Shown here: positions 10,546-19,703 of the stretch, piece after piece
Layout of the letters: each line of letters starts with the position of its first letter
How positions within the stretch are numbered: the stretch's first letter is position 1
Assembly (NCBI GenBank): GCA_002270565.1
Contig: NQMI01000042.1
Location: 296,487-332,485 of the forward strand
Reading direction: 5' to 3'
DNA length: 35,999 bases
Source of the DNA: Stenocarpella maydis
Taxonomy: Eukaryota > Ascomycota > Sordariomycetes > Diaporthales > Diaporthaceae
Notes under the pieces: model-generated
Told to the model about the DNA's origin: nothing
Database searches by the model: none
What the model saw: only the letters and a program-made list of their open reading frames with translations
Translations under genes and position numbers: made by a program

Positions 10546-13500
10546 CTACTCTTTTTCTTCCCTCGCCTCATCATCACTGTCGTTCCGCTTATTGAACATC
10601 TTGCTCATAGCCTTGACAATCCCATCACCAAACACCCCATTGTCCTTCCTGAAATACTTCAGAAAGATGCGTAGCGACATCTCCTCGGTCATTTCGCACC
10701 CTTCCTTCCACCCCGTTGGCATCTCATCCGTCAACACGGACAAGTCTGCAGGCAGATTCACTCCTTCACCTTCCCTATCAATCTCCGGCTCAACGAAATC
10801 ATTCTTCACCCTGCCCTCCAAGGCCACAATCCTCGCGTCAAAATCCAACCCCTCCCACATCTCTGCCATACTAGTTGCTTCTGCCGTTGCCTCATCCTCA
10901 CTACCCGCCTCCGCCTCCATCATCTCCAGGATACCCACAATCTCCACCATCCTCCTTACGCCTTCCACTTCCGCCTCTTCCACCTCTCCCGCCCCATCCA
11001 GCCTTAACAACTCTCCCGCCGTCTTCTTCCTCGCTAGCCCTAACAACGTCAGTCCCGCCACCTGCCCCCCAGCGTCAGCTCTGGGAATGACATTCCACTT
11101 CCTTATATATCCCCTCGCTGCCAGCAACACACGCACCAGTTCCACATGTCCCATCACCACTGCTGCGCCCATCGCTGTCCCTAACAAACCATGCGCAGAC
11201 CAGTCCCCTAGACTCTCCGGGGTCGGAAAAATGTCCAGCACGAGCTGGATTATTCCCGCGGATATCTGCCGGTGGGAGTTCCACTCCCCCGCTGGCACTA
11301 TGGCAAGGGCATGCACGGCTGAGCACTCCACCCCGTCGGTGCTCCTGCAAACTAACGGGGAGATCTTCGTGGCGGTGGTTCTATGAACGTGCGCGAGGTA
11401 TTTGATCGCGCGCAGGGAAAACGACGTTTGGCTGCGCAGGAGGGAGCCCAAGAGGGAGCACGCCACCCCCGTCTCGGGGGCGGTGTGCAGTGTATTCAAC
11501 GACGCGCCGGCGCCATGAGAGACGAGGAGATCCGCCAGCGCGAAGAATCCGTTGCGGATGGCCAGAACGAGCGGCGAGGGCTGGTCCGGGACGGTGGGGT
11601 CAATTGCGCCGTGGGAGTGGAGGTACTGCGCAAGCGTGAGGTCTGTAGGCGTGTGCGGGAAGCGCGAGGCAAGGAAGTGCAGGAGGGTCTGGTGCGTGTC
11701 GGACATGTAAGCGAGGAACGGGCCGTGGGACATGAGCAGGTGGAAGAGCTCGGGGTTGTTGCACTGCACGGCGGTGACGAGCGGGCGGTGGCCAGGGCTG
11801 CCATCAGGGGAGTGGCCGAGGGACAGCAGGGCGGAGACAATGTCGGTGTTGCCGAGGAGTATTTCGTTGCAGAGATGCTTGCCGGGGGTGTGTGCAGGCC
11901 GGTTGGGTTGGGCTTTGCGTCGGTTGTGGAGGATGGTCAAGGTGCGGAAGAGACTGGTTTTGTAGTTCGTACCGCAGCGGATAAGGCGGCTTTGCAAGGA
12001 GAGGGGATCGTAGGGGGTGATCTTCTCAGAGCGGGCAGTATCGAGCATTTCGCACTCGTCGACGATGGGGACTGTGCTGTCGATGTGTTTAAGGAGCTCG
12101 TCGAGGATGTCTGGCAAGGTCAAGACAGCGGCCAACTCCACGGCAGATTTGTTGCCTCCGTCGACGCCCTTTTCTGTCGGGCTGGCGCCGTGCTTGAGGA
12201 GGATTCTGACAGCGGGAAGGCTCTGCTTCAGCACGGCTCTCCCCAGAGGTGTGAGTCTCATGGACGAGGTATCTTCCCAGTCGGCTAAGATGCCGCGAAC
12301 GTCCTTCCGCGACGCCCTCGAGGGCTTCTCGATATCCGCTCCCGCCGTCATGAGCTTACAGATGACGGCATTCATCTCGAGCTCGTTGAAGAAGCTGATG
12401 CAATGAAGTGGCGACTCTTCGCAGAACTCCGCGCCGTTGGGATCTGCGCCGTTATCGAGTAGCCACATGGCTATATCAAAGCGGCCTGTTCGGCAGGCGC
12501 AAATGAGGGTGGTGTCATCGTGAGACTGGTTCTTCAAGTTGATGTCGCAGAGATACTTCTGGTGCAAGTGCTTCAGCGCGGCAAGTTGCCCCTGAAGAGC
12601 TGCCATGTGGAGCAAGCCATGTCCTTTGTGGTTGACGTAGATCTTGTCGAATTGGTAGCCCTCCTCCGGAATCGGGTCTGACGCTTCCTCACTCCCCGCA
12701 GGCGGGCGAAGGCAGCTGTCGTAATCCCGGCCCAGCTCCTGCTTGAGCTGCGAGTCAAGCACGCTGAGGTCGTCCAAGTCCCATGATCTTGTCAACTTTC
12801 GCGGTGCGAAGAATGGCATGCCGGTACCTCCAGTCAGAGTTCGGTAAATAGCATCAGCCTCCTTCATCTTTTGCCTCCAGGCCTGTTTCTGGCCGGGATT
12901 ACCGCTCGAACTGACGAGCGCCTCGGCGTCCTCGACGCAATGCCTATGGCCACGAACTGTGCTCCAGAAGAGGTTCCCGATTTGCTTTTCCGTGTCATAC
13001 GGGTTAGGAACTCCAAGCGCCGCATGCACTCGGCTCAGCCAGGCTAGGGCGAGATAATCGGTTGTCGCTTGCTCTTCAGGAGGGTCCGCGGCGCGACGTA
13101 GCCAGTAGCAGGCCTTCTCGGCGTCGAATGGGACACCGAAGCCGCAGAGATATGACTGGAATAGGAAGAACGCGGCTGACCAAGGCTCCGGTCTTAGATC
13201 CCCGCTAGTATCGCTCTCGGCCGGAGCTGGAGAGCTGGCGAGAGACTCAAAGTCACGAACCATGGCCTCTTGTTGGGCCCTGTCGAGCAGATGCCGCAAT
13301 GTGAGCGGCTTGAAGAGAAATCCGCCACGATTCGGATGAGGGAGATCGGGCCGGAATCCGGGCAGGTTGTTTTGTGCATCGTAGTCGTACCCCAGACGGC
13401 CTAGAGCAAAGCCTACACTGTCGAGATCCATACCGTGCCGTCCAGGGGTCCGATGCTTGAGACTCTCGAGTGTTTTCCGGTTCGCCTCATCCTTTATGTC

Positions 13501-14709
13501 AACGTAGTGCAATGCAGCTACAGAGTCCATGCCTCGCAGACGGACCTGAGCACGGTCAAGTGCTCGTTGGTTTGGGTCACCGCGCAGGGTGAACATGAGA
13601 GCCGACGTAACGAGGTTGAAGCTTTGCCCAGGAAGCTGATGTTGGAAAAAATAATTGGCGACGCTGTGAATGGCTGCTTCGAGAAGACCGTCGGAAAGTT
13701 TCAGCAACTTTATGTTGTCCCGCAGCTTGCTGTCCCCGGGGTTTCCACGAGAGGTGCTCATTCCCAAGGAGGAGAGAATGTCTTGAGAATCAATCACGCA
13801 TCGCCAGATTAACATACCATAGGAGTAAGCGTCTGTCTTCTTGGCTCCTTCCTCGGTGAGTTTTTCGGCAACCTCTGGGGCTTCATAGGGGAATGTGTGC
13901 ATTGGGACACTGTGTGTGCCGTCACCGCTCATATCCATGACAGTCCCGCCAAAGTCGGCGAGCTTAGCTGTGTACGGCTGATTCGGCGGGTTCGGATAGG
14001 GGTTAAGGTATATGAGCACGTTTTCGTGCTTGAGGTCGCCATGTACCATACCGCAGGCGTGAATGATGGACAAGGCACGACCAACGTCATAGCAGAGCTT
14101 CTGCTTGATGCTGAATGGCAGAGGCTTGGTCCGTTGCTGGAGCTTGTCCAAGGTCCCGAAGCTCGCATATTCCTGCACAATAGCTGGGAATGGCGAGCCG
14201 GTGTCGGTCGAGGTATCCCATCTGATGTCAAGAAGCTTGACGATATTGGGGTGGTATCGAATGGGCTCATGCAGCAGGGACCTGATTTCCAGCAGGACCT
14301 CGCGCCATTGGTCCCGGTGATGTTGATCCTCTCTAGCTGTCTTGACAACGACGAACTTTGTCTTCAGCTTAGCCGGCTGGCTGGATTCGGCGGCATCGCT
14401 CGACCCTTGGGGATCTTCGAGTCCGGCACGCTCGACAATGAAGGAAATGCCATTGCCAATGCGTTTCCGATCTACCAACCGAGCTCGGTGGGCAGCGAAA
14501 AGTGCAGATCTATCTCCACGCTGGAGGTTTTCGTCGAGGAATGCTACATGGCAGATGAAGGATGCAAGGCCTTGGCCTGATGCCGGTTGGCCATCGGTGA
14601 GGATTCTGGGGCCATCACTCATGGTCCTGATATCCCCGGTGGAGGGCGCAAAGGCCAGGGCAGGGCCCGCAGCGTCAGAGAAAGCTGAGGGGTAAATGTA
14701 GGTCGTCAT
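10546..14709 (-). CDS. Protein kinase with Sel1-like and ankyrin repeats (1387 aa)
   Basis: Single uninterrupted exon. The N-terminal third is a protein kinase domain (about residues 75-370) with every key element visible: glycine loop IGNGISF (84-90), ATP-binding Lys123, helix-C Glu141, catalytic loop HGDLKHEN (223-230, Asp225 and Asn230 present), DFG at 252-254 and APE at 277-279. It should therefore be an active Ser/Thr-type kinase. Around 510-545 a Sel1-like segment is seen (GFGV, then KACYWLRRAA). From about 696 to 1200 there are roughly ten ankyrin-type repeats (for example LLDNGADPNG, ILLKHGASPTEK). The tail is acidic and charged. It is transcribed away from the HeLo-pseudokinase gene with a shared 433-bp upstream region. 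Family knowledge: ankyrin arrays act as recognition or scaffold surfaces in fungal NLR-like proteins. A role as sensor or activator of the neighbour is inference. The start at 14709 is the first ATG of the frame; Met30 is an alternative. Confidence 0.95.
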   Translation of the reverse strand: MTTYIYPSAFSDAAGPALAFAPSTGDIRTMSDGPRILTDGQPASGQGLASFICHVAFLDENLQRGDRSALFAAHRARLVDRKRIGNGISFIVERAGLEDPQGSSDAAESSQPAKLKTKFVVVKTAREDQHHRDQWREVLLEIRSLLHEPIRYHPNIVKLLDIRWDTSTDTGSPFPAIVQEYASFGTLDKLQQRTKPLPFSIKQKLCYDVGRALSIIHACGMVHGDLKHENVLIYLNPYPNPPNQPYTAKLADFGGTVMDMSGDGTHSVPMHTFPYEAPEVAEKLTEEGAKKTDAYSYGMLIWRCVIDSQDILSSLGMSTSRGNPGDSKLRDNIKLLKLSDGLLEAAIHSVANYFFQHQLPGQSFNLVTSALMFTLRGDPNQRALDRAQVRLRGMDSVAALHYVDIKDEANRKTLESLKHRTPGRHGMDLDSVGFALGRLGYDYDAQNNLPGFRPDLPHPNRGGFLFKPLTLRHLLDRAQQEAMVRDFESLASSPAPAESDTSGDLRPEPWSAAFFLFQSYLCGFGVPFDAEKACYWLRRAADPPEEQATTDYLALAWLSRVHAALGVPNPYDTEKQIGNLFWSTVRGHRHCVEDAEALVSSSGNPGQKQAWRQKMKEADAIYRTLTGGTGMPFFAPRKLTRSWDLDDLSVLDSQLKQELGRDYDSCLRPPAGSEEASDPIPEEGYQFDKIYVNHKGHGLLHMAALQGQLAALKHLHQKYLCDINLKNQSHDDTTLICACRTGRFDIAMWLLDNGADPNGAEFCEESPLHCISFFNELEMNAVICKLMTAGADIEKPSRASRKDVRGILADWEDTSSMRLTPLGRAVLKQSLPAVRILLKHGASPTEKGVDGGNKSAVELAAVLTLPDILDELLKHIDSTVPIVDECEMLDTARSEKITPYDPLSLQSRLIRCGTNYKTSLFRTLTILHNRRKAQPNRPAHTPGKHLCNEILLGNTDIVSALLSLGHSPDGSPGHRPLVTAVQCNNPELFHLLMSHGPFLAYMSDTHQTLLHFLASRFPHTPTDLTLAQYLHSHGAIDPTVPDQPSPLVLAIRNGFFALADLLVSHGAGASLNTLHTAPETGVACSLLGSLLRSQTSFSLRAIKYLAHVHRTTATKISPLVCRSTDGVECSAVHALAIVPAGEWNSHRQISAGIIQLVLDIFPTPESLGDWSAHGLLGTAMGAAVVMGHVELVRVLLAARGYIRKWNVIPRADAGGQVAGLTLLGLARKKTAGELLRLDGAGEVEEAEVEGVRRMVEIVGILEMMEAEAGSEDEATAEATSMAEMWEGLDFDARIVALEGRVKNDFVEPEIDREGEGVNLPADLSVLTDEMPTGWKEGCEMTEEMSLRIFLKYFRKDNGVFGDGIVKAMSKMFNKRNDSDDEAREEKE

Positions 14710-15142
14710 GACGGCAGTGCTTCGTACAGATGGAAGAGTCGAAGCTTAGAAGACAGGACGGCTGCTCGAGATTATTTGAGAAGAGAAGAAATCCTAACCT
14801 TTCCGGCTCCCACAGCCTGACTGCAACGGAGGCGGTTTACGGCTGAGACAGGGCGCTCGATCGAGCCACCCATTTCTCTGCTGTTCAGCTGAAGCCGTAT
14901 CCTAACCAACCAGACCCGCCCCTTTCAAGCAGGAGCCACCATCCCCGGTTTGCGCCACAGCGAATCACTTTAATACCTATCAAGACCTTGGTAACTACTT
15001 TCCAGCTAACTAGTGTCCCTTGGCCACATCACTCAGGAGCACTATTAAATGCAGGGCATCCTCTCTGGCACCAAATGCTGCTGCCATTCCTATCCACCTT
15101 TCGCGAGACAGAGCCTTGCCCCTCCACTGCCAGACAAATATC
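14710..15142. promoter_or_regulatory. Shared divergent promoter with uORFs on the HeLo side
   Basis: The 433 bp between the two divergent start codons must hold both promoters. No clear TATA box is seen. On the plus side two ATGs precede the HeLo-gene start: 15049 opens a 59-codon frame ending at 15225, and 15075 opens a 27-codon frame ending at 15155. Both are out of frame and overlap the main start, so they would repress translation if included in the mRNA. On the minus side the first 150 bases of leader contain no ATG. Confidence 0.6.
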
Positions 15143-17125
15143 ATGGACCCTCTAGCGATCGCCCAGATTGCCTTTCAAGTCACCTGTGTTGCTGTCAAAA
15201 CATTTCGAAAGGGCCTCAACTTTAGCAAAGATGCCGAGCGTCTTGTGCTTGGTCTTGAGGTCGAGCGGTTCCGCCTCCACATCTGGGGCGAGAATGCAGG
15301 CCTGGCGCCCTCAGATGGACAGCCAGCAACTCTTCCAAGCCGGCTGCTACCGATATGTGAGATACTCAAAGAATATCTCGAACAAATTGAACAGCTGGTC
15401 AGGGATGCCGATGGCTTGAGCAGCCGCTACGGCTTGCTACCGACTGAGGAACCACCAACGAAATCTGAGCTTGTGAGAAAGCTGGTGGACCGGATGCAGC
15501 GGTCGATTCACAAATCTGGGGTGAAACTGGGTTCTGACGGCGAGGATGATAAAGACGGTGGACAGGGTGACGAAGATGAAGCCGACGCGGCACTAGGGCT
15601 GAAGGACCTGAGTCTCCGGGGGAAGAAAACGACAGCGACGTGGAAGAAAATCCGTTGGGCGGTACGGGATCTCGACGGGTTCGACAACCTCATCAAGGAC
15701 TTGGCACACCGCGTCAACAAGCTCAACGACCTGATGACGGAGACGCAGCAGCGCAAGACACGCGAGGACAACTATCGCGTCAACATGGTCGTCGTCGGGA
15801 GCGCCGTCGATGAGGCCTCTCTGGAGCTTATCCGCGCTGCGGTGCGAGGTGAGTCTGACACGTTGCAGGTGCGCGCCGCCATCGAGCGCAAGGCCCTATC
15901 CGTGACCGACCCCGAACACGCCAGCACTGGCCCGGTAGGTTCCAGCACGAGCTCACAGCTCCTGCGTTCTGTCGGGAGTATGACACCACCACCACTTTCA
16001 CTAGACGATTTTGTGCAACCGACTGGGTTTGCCAACATGAAACGATTCGTCACCGTCAAGCGGTCTGGCGCAGCCCAAGGGCCCTATTATCTACTGGAGC
16101 GTAAGACGTTCGATGCCAACATCTTGCCTCAGGATATGGCACGTCTGACGAGCCGAGTTCAGCGCCTGGTGTTGCTGCTGCAGAAACCAAAGTCGCCAGA
16201 GTTTCAAACACCCCATGCCGAGGGCTGTATCAAAGACACAACACGATTCTGCTGGTGGATCGTGTTTCGCTTTCCACTGCACATGATGCCTCAGCGGGAA
16301 GTGGCCCGGCGGCTTCCGAGCAAGAACAAATGGGCTCCGGTTTCTCTGGTCTCGCTGCTAGAATTGGCAAAATTCAGACCTCCTCTGGAACAGAGACTCG
16401 CCCTGGCCAGCGCGCTCTGTACTACCTTTTCCGAGCTGTATCTCTCCGGATGGCTGCATAAAGGCGTCCGCAGTGAAAACATTCTATTCCCTACCGCTGT
16501 TGCCATACTCCAGCCGCCTCCTTACGCATATAGCCCTGAAGAAATGCGCGTTATCCTTTCGTCCCCGCTGGTATGCGGTTTCGACTACTCCCGCCACGAA
16601 AGCGAGTGGGCCACGATTGACAAGGCGCGCATGTCGGACGACGTAGGTGCCACCATCTATCGTCATCCCAATTACCAAGGTGAGGCGGCCGAGGGATACA
16701 AGATCCAGTACGATATATACTCCGTCGGGCTTATCCTTGTTGAGATCGCCCTCTGGCAGCCGCTCATCTCGTTTCTCGAAGCCAGGAAGTCATCAAGCAG
16801 CAGCTCTGGGCCCGCACCGAGTTCGTCGGCAGCGCAGCTGGGCGTGCCGAGCAAACCCGCGAGCGTCTCCCTGTCCGCGGACATGGCGTCCTTTCACAAA
16901 CCGCACGCGCTCGAGCTGAAGAAGCGAGTCATTGGGAGGGTGGAAAGCGAGCTTGCCTTCCGTGTTGGGTCGCCTTTCTGTCAGGCTGTCAAGTTTTGTC
17001 TTGAGTTTGCTGATCAACAGCCAGATACGGGTGCTGGTGATGGGGGTGAGGTTGGCGTGCATCCAGCTATGGAGTTTTACAACAATGTCGTTGTACCGTT
17101 GGCTGCGTTGAGTACGTCTGGATAG
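15143..17125 (+). CDS. HeLo-domain pseudokinase (MLKL-like architecture, 660 aa)
   Basis: The start is the ATG at 15143: the frame is open further upstream only from a TTG, and MDPLAIAQIAF is the usual beginning of the HeLo (prion-inhibition and propagation) domain. Residues 1-215 fit that domain, with a hydrophobic first helix, an LxLEVERFRLHIWGE-type second helix, and an acidic Asp/Glu/Gly-rich insert (about 130-150). Residues 290-640 are a kinase-like fold. The catalytic loop reads HKGVRSEN (439-446), lacking the catalytic Asp and Lys but keeping the Asn. The DFG position reads GFDYSR (479-484), and no clear ATP-binding Lys motif is seen. The region YRHPNYQG...YDIYSVGLILVEI (506-535) is a typical C-lobe. 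Known: HeLo domains of HET-S type permeabilise membranes in fungal cell death, and homology to the MLKL four-helix bundle has been proposed. A Ser-rich loop lies at 549-562. No C-terminal amyloid motif is evident. Executor function is inferred. Confidence 0.94.
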   Translation: MDPLAIAQIAFQVTCVAVKTFRKGLNFSKDAERLVLGLEVERFRLHIWGENAGLAPSDGQPATLPSRLLPICEILKEYLEQIEQLVRDADGLSSRYGLLPTEEPPTKSELVRKLVDRMQRSIHKSGVKLGSDGEDDKDGGQGDEDEADAALGLKDLSLRGKKTTATWKKIRWAVRDLDGFDNLIKDLAHRVNKLNDLMTETQQRKTREDNYRVNMVVVGSAVDEASLELIRAAVRGESDTLQVRAAIERKALSVTDPEHASTGPVGSSTSSQLLRSVGSMTPPPLSLDDFVQPTGFANMKRFVTVKRSGAAQGPYYLLERKTFDANILPQDMARLTSRVQRLVLLLQKPKSPEFQTPHAEGCIKDTTRFCWWIVFRFPLHMMPQREVARRLPSKNKWAPVSLVSLLELAKFRPPLEQRLALASALCTTFSELYLSGWLHKGVRSENILFPTAVAILQPPPYAYSPEEMRVILSSPLVCGFDYSRHESEWATIDKARMSDDVGATIYRHPNYQGEAAEGYKIQYDIYSVGLILVEIALWQPLISFLEARKSSSSSSGPAPSSSAAQLGVPSKPASVSLSADMASFHKPHALELKKRVIGRVESELAFRVGSPFCQAVKFCLEFADQQPDTGAGDGGEVGVHPAMEFYNNVVVPLAALSTSG

Positions 17126-19703
17126 ATGTCAACATATGATATTGTATCGCCACACAGGATCTGCTCCATTTACGAGAGCTTCGTAATCTTGGGGTCCCCG
17201 GATCAAGTGGGACACTTTGGGGTGACTCGGCGTGGAGCGAGGGCGGAGCTGAGCTACCAGTAGCCAGGAAAGGGAATGGAGGGTTTGAGCCAACTGTGTG
17301 TATTGAGGGTTTGATGTCGTGCTATAATCAATCCCCTGTTGTTTTTCTGTTAGCATGCAAGCTGCGCAACGAAAAGGATCCCCCTTTGTGGTGCCAAGAC
17401 CCCTTGGCATCAAGCTACGCGCTTCCAGCGTGCAACCATCACTGACTACCAATCACATTCATACGGGGGGCCCAAAATTTGTGTCTGAGCGAGAGTGACA
17501 TTTTTGCTATTGGTAAGGATACCCGAAGTTTAGTAGAAACGAAGGAGCAGAAGGAAAGGCAGAATTATAATGATGGACCAAGAGTATGAAAGTATTATCG
17601 CGAAGAGTCAATTTTGGGATCCAGCAGCTGGTGCACAGGCTGAGCCGTGATTGGCAGATATACGGCTTGTTTGCTCTTCCTGGCTGATACAGCAGCCTGT
17701 ATGACAGTCAGTCGATGGAAGCTGGCAAACACGGACGTGGCATCTAGGTCAAGTGATGCCGGACCAATGAGGAATAAGAAGTTCAGCATCTGTTGTGATG
17801 TATAATTCACGTTCTAGTCATACATTCCTTGCCACTTTGGCAAGCACTCTACTTGTCTCAATGGAGAGCAGGGCACAGATCTCTGGAGATGTTACTAGCA
17901 ACTTCACCTTTGGCCGCCTACACTTCCGAGGGTTCATCTTCGTGTTTGATACACCCCGAAGCAGTGTCCATAATTGATGATCAGCGGGAAAATCGAAAGT
18001 CAGAGATGATAATCAAGTTGAAAATAGTTACACGCTGATTGAAAGCCCTTTTAAGAGTGCAATTTCATAGTTTCTAGGTAGTTAAAACCCACGTTTCTGA
18101 CAGGCGGACCGTCCACACGCACACCCACATTTACTGACGACTCTTTCGAATAGTGTCTGACATTACTATCCTCACTAGAACCTGACTGGAGCCTTGGAAA
18201 CACACGTCACTGCTCGTCATATCAAGACAACAATCTCCCTGCGAGTGGTAGTGAAAGACGGAATACTATGGCCTCCAATACTCAGGTACCCGAGCCCCTT
18301 GTAGCGGTATTTTTGTTGGAAAGACACGGTCCTGAGATTTTCCCTTGCAATACAAAACTCAAAACACATAGGGCAGAGTTCTTTTGCTTTATGGGTTTCG
18401 GAGAACGTCAGACCGAGAAACAGCCTGAATATAACCTAGTCTGAAGAATGTTGACTGAGGCTGACAGGATTTCTCCACGAGCATGGGATCAAGGCCTGGC
18501 ACATACAGGAAAGGAGCAAATCTAGTCCTACCGATCTGATAGACAAATATGTCTTGATATCCTGGATTCTTAATGCGCTGTTTTTTGCGCCACAAAAAAC
18601 GAGAGACCATTGTTGCCTGAAGGTAGTCACGATAGGCTGGTAGTCATGAGAGGAGTAGCAAGCCGCCCCAGTGGGGAGACTCGTTGGAGACCCCACAGAA
18701 ATCAGCGGTTAACCTCGTCTGCCCGCAGATGAAGAGGGACACGTGCAGGGCTTATTGCACGACAGAAGCTGTCAAAACTTTAATTTGACCGTTTCCGCCT
18801 TTCGGCAATCTCCACGCGAGCTTTATGGTATTTCTGGTTTTTATGGAACGAGAAGTAGGTTTCAAGGCCGTGACCGCAGGATCAAATGTTTCGGTGGCTG
18901 TTGCAGACCAGACAGACGGCCGAGCGTCCGCCGCTAGATCCTTGAGGACTCCAACACCCTGTATTTAGCAAGATGATGACGATATACGTTTTTCTTAACG
19001 TTCTTTGCAGTGTATGTACGCTTGATTTTTGGACTCCACTTAGGCCATCAGACATAATATGGACAATGAACGCCTAGCAAAATGTTGTAAGAATCTAGTC
19101 CCACTAGGCAGACAGTCAGGAGCCACTGGGGCAGGGAAAGGTGAGAGGCGAAGCCAGGGTGAGGAAGACCCGGCCCACCTGCCTAGCTGCATTGATGCAT
19201 CCACTAACTGGGCCGAAGGATCCTATGCATGTTGTGGCCTGACCAACAAACTTGGAACTTCTGAAGAAGTTTACTGATTCTGTTTAAGTGCTCCCGACTC
19301 GATTCCAGGCTGGTGCTGCCCCTCATTGTTCTAAGTTGTCCTCGGCGTTGAGTCAGTGGGCAGAGGCTCGCCTTTCTCCATTTGCTTCCTCGCTAATCCT
19401 CACCTTTATGGGATGGCAAGCTTCCCGCTAATTCAGTAGTCTGAGGATAAGCCCACTCGGCAGCTTCGACCAGGTGCCCTACCTTGTCAATTTGGCAACT
19501 GCCTGGCCGCTCAAAGGATGATGCTGGTCACTGGAAGGGCTGACAGGCCATCGATGGAGACCTCTGACTATATACATGGAACGGTGCATTTCCATGATAC
19601 TGGCAGCTTCTTCCAAGTTTACTGAAATGATCGGACAGCGGCCCGACTCCATCTTTCCCAGCAACAGCTTAGATGTACTCTTTAAACTGTGGCACTAATC
19701 ACG
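17126..19703. other. Intergenic, no confident gene
   Basis: About 2.6 kb between the HeLo and VWA-Hint genes. Open frames are all under about 110 codons, none shows a motif, and no convincing donor/branch/acceptor chain joins them. Nothing else recognised. Confidence 0.6.

Noticed and set aside
10493..12288. Two long plus-strand open frames (about 297 and 301 codons) opposite the kinase-ankyrin gene
   Set aside because: They lie antisense to the ankyrin-coding part, show no domain, and result from the codon bias of the real gene.
15020..15142. N-terminal extension of the HeLo protein
   Set aside because: It would need a TTG start; the HeLo family begins at the MDPLAIAQIAF methionine at 15143.
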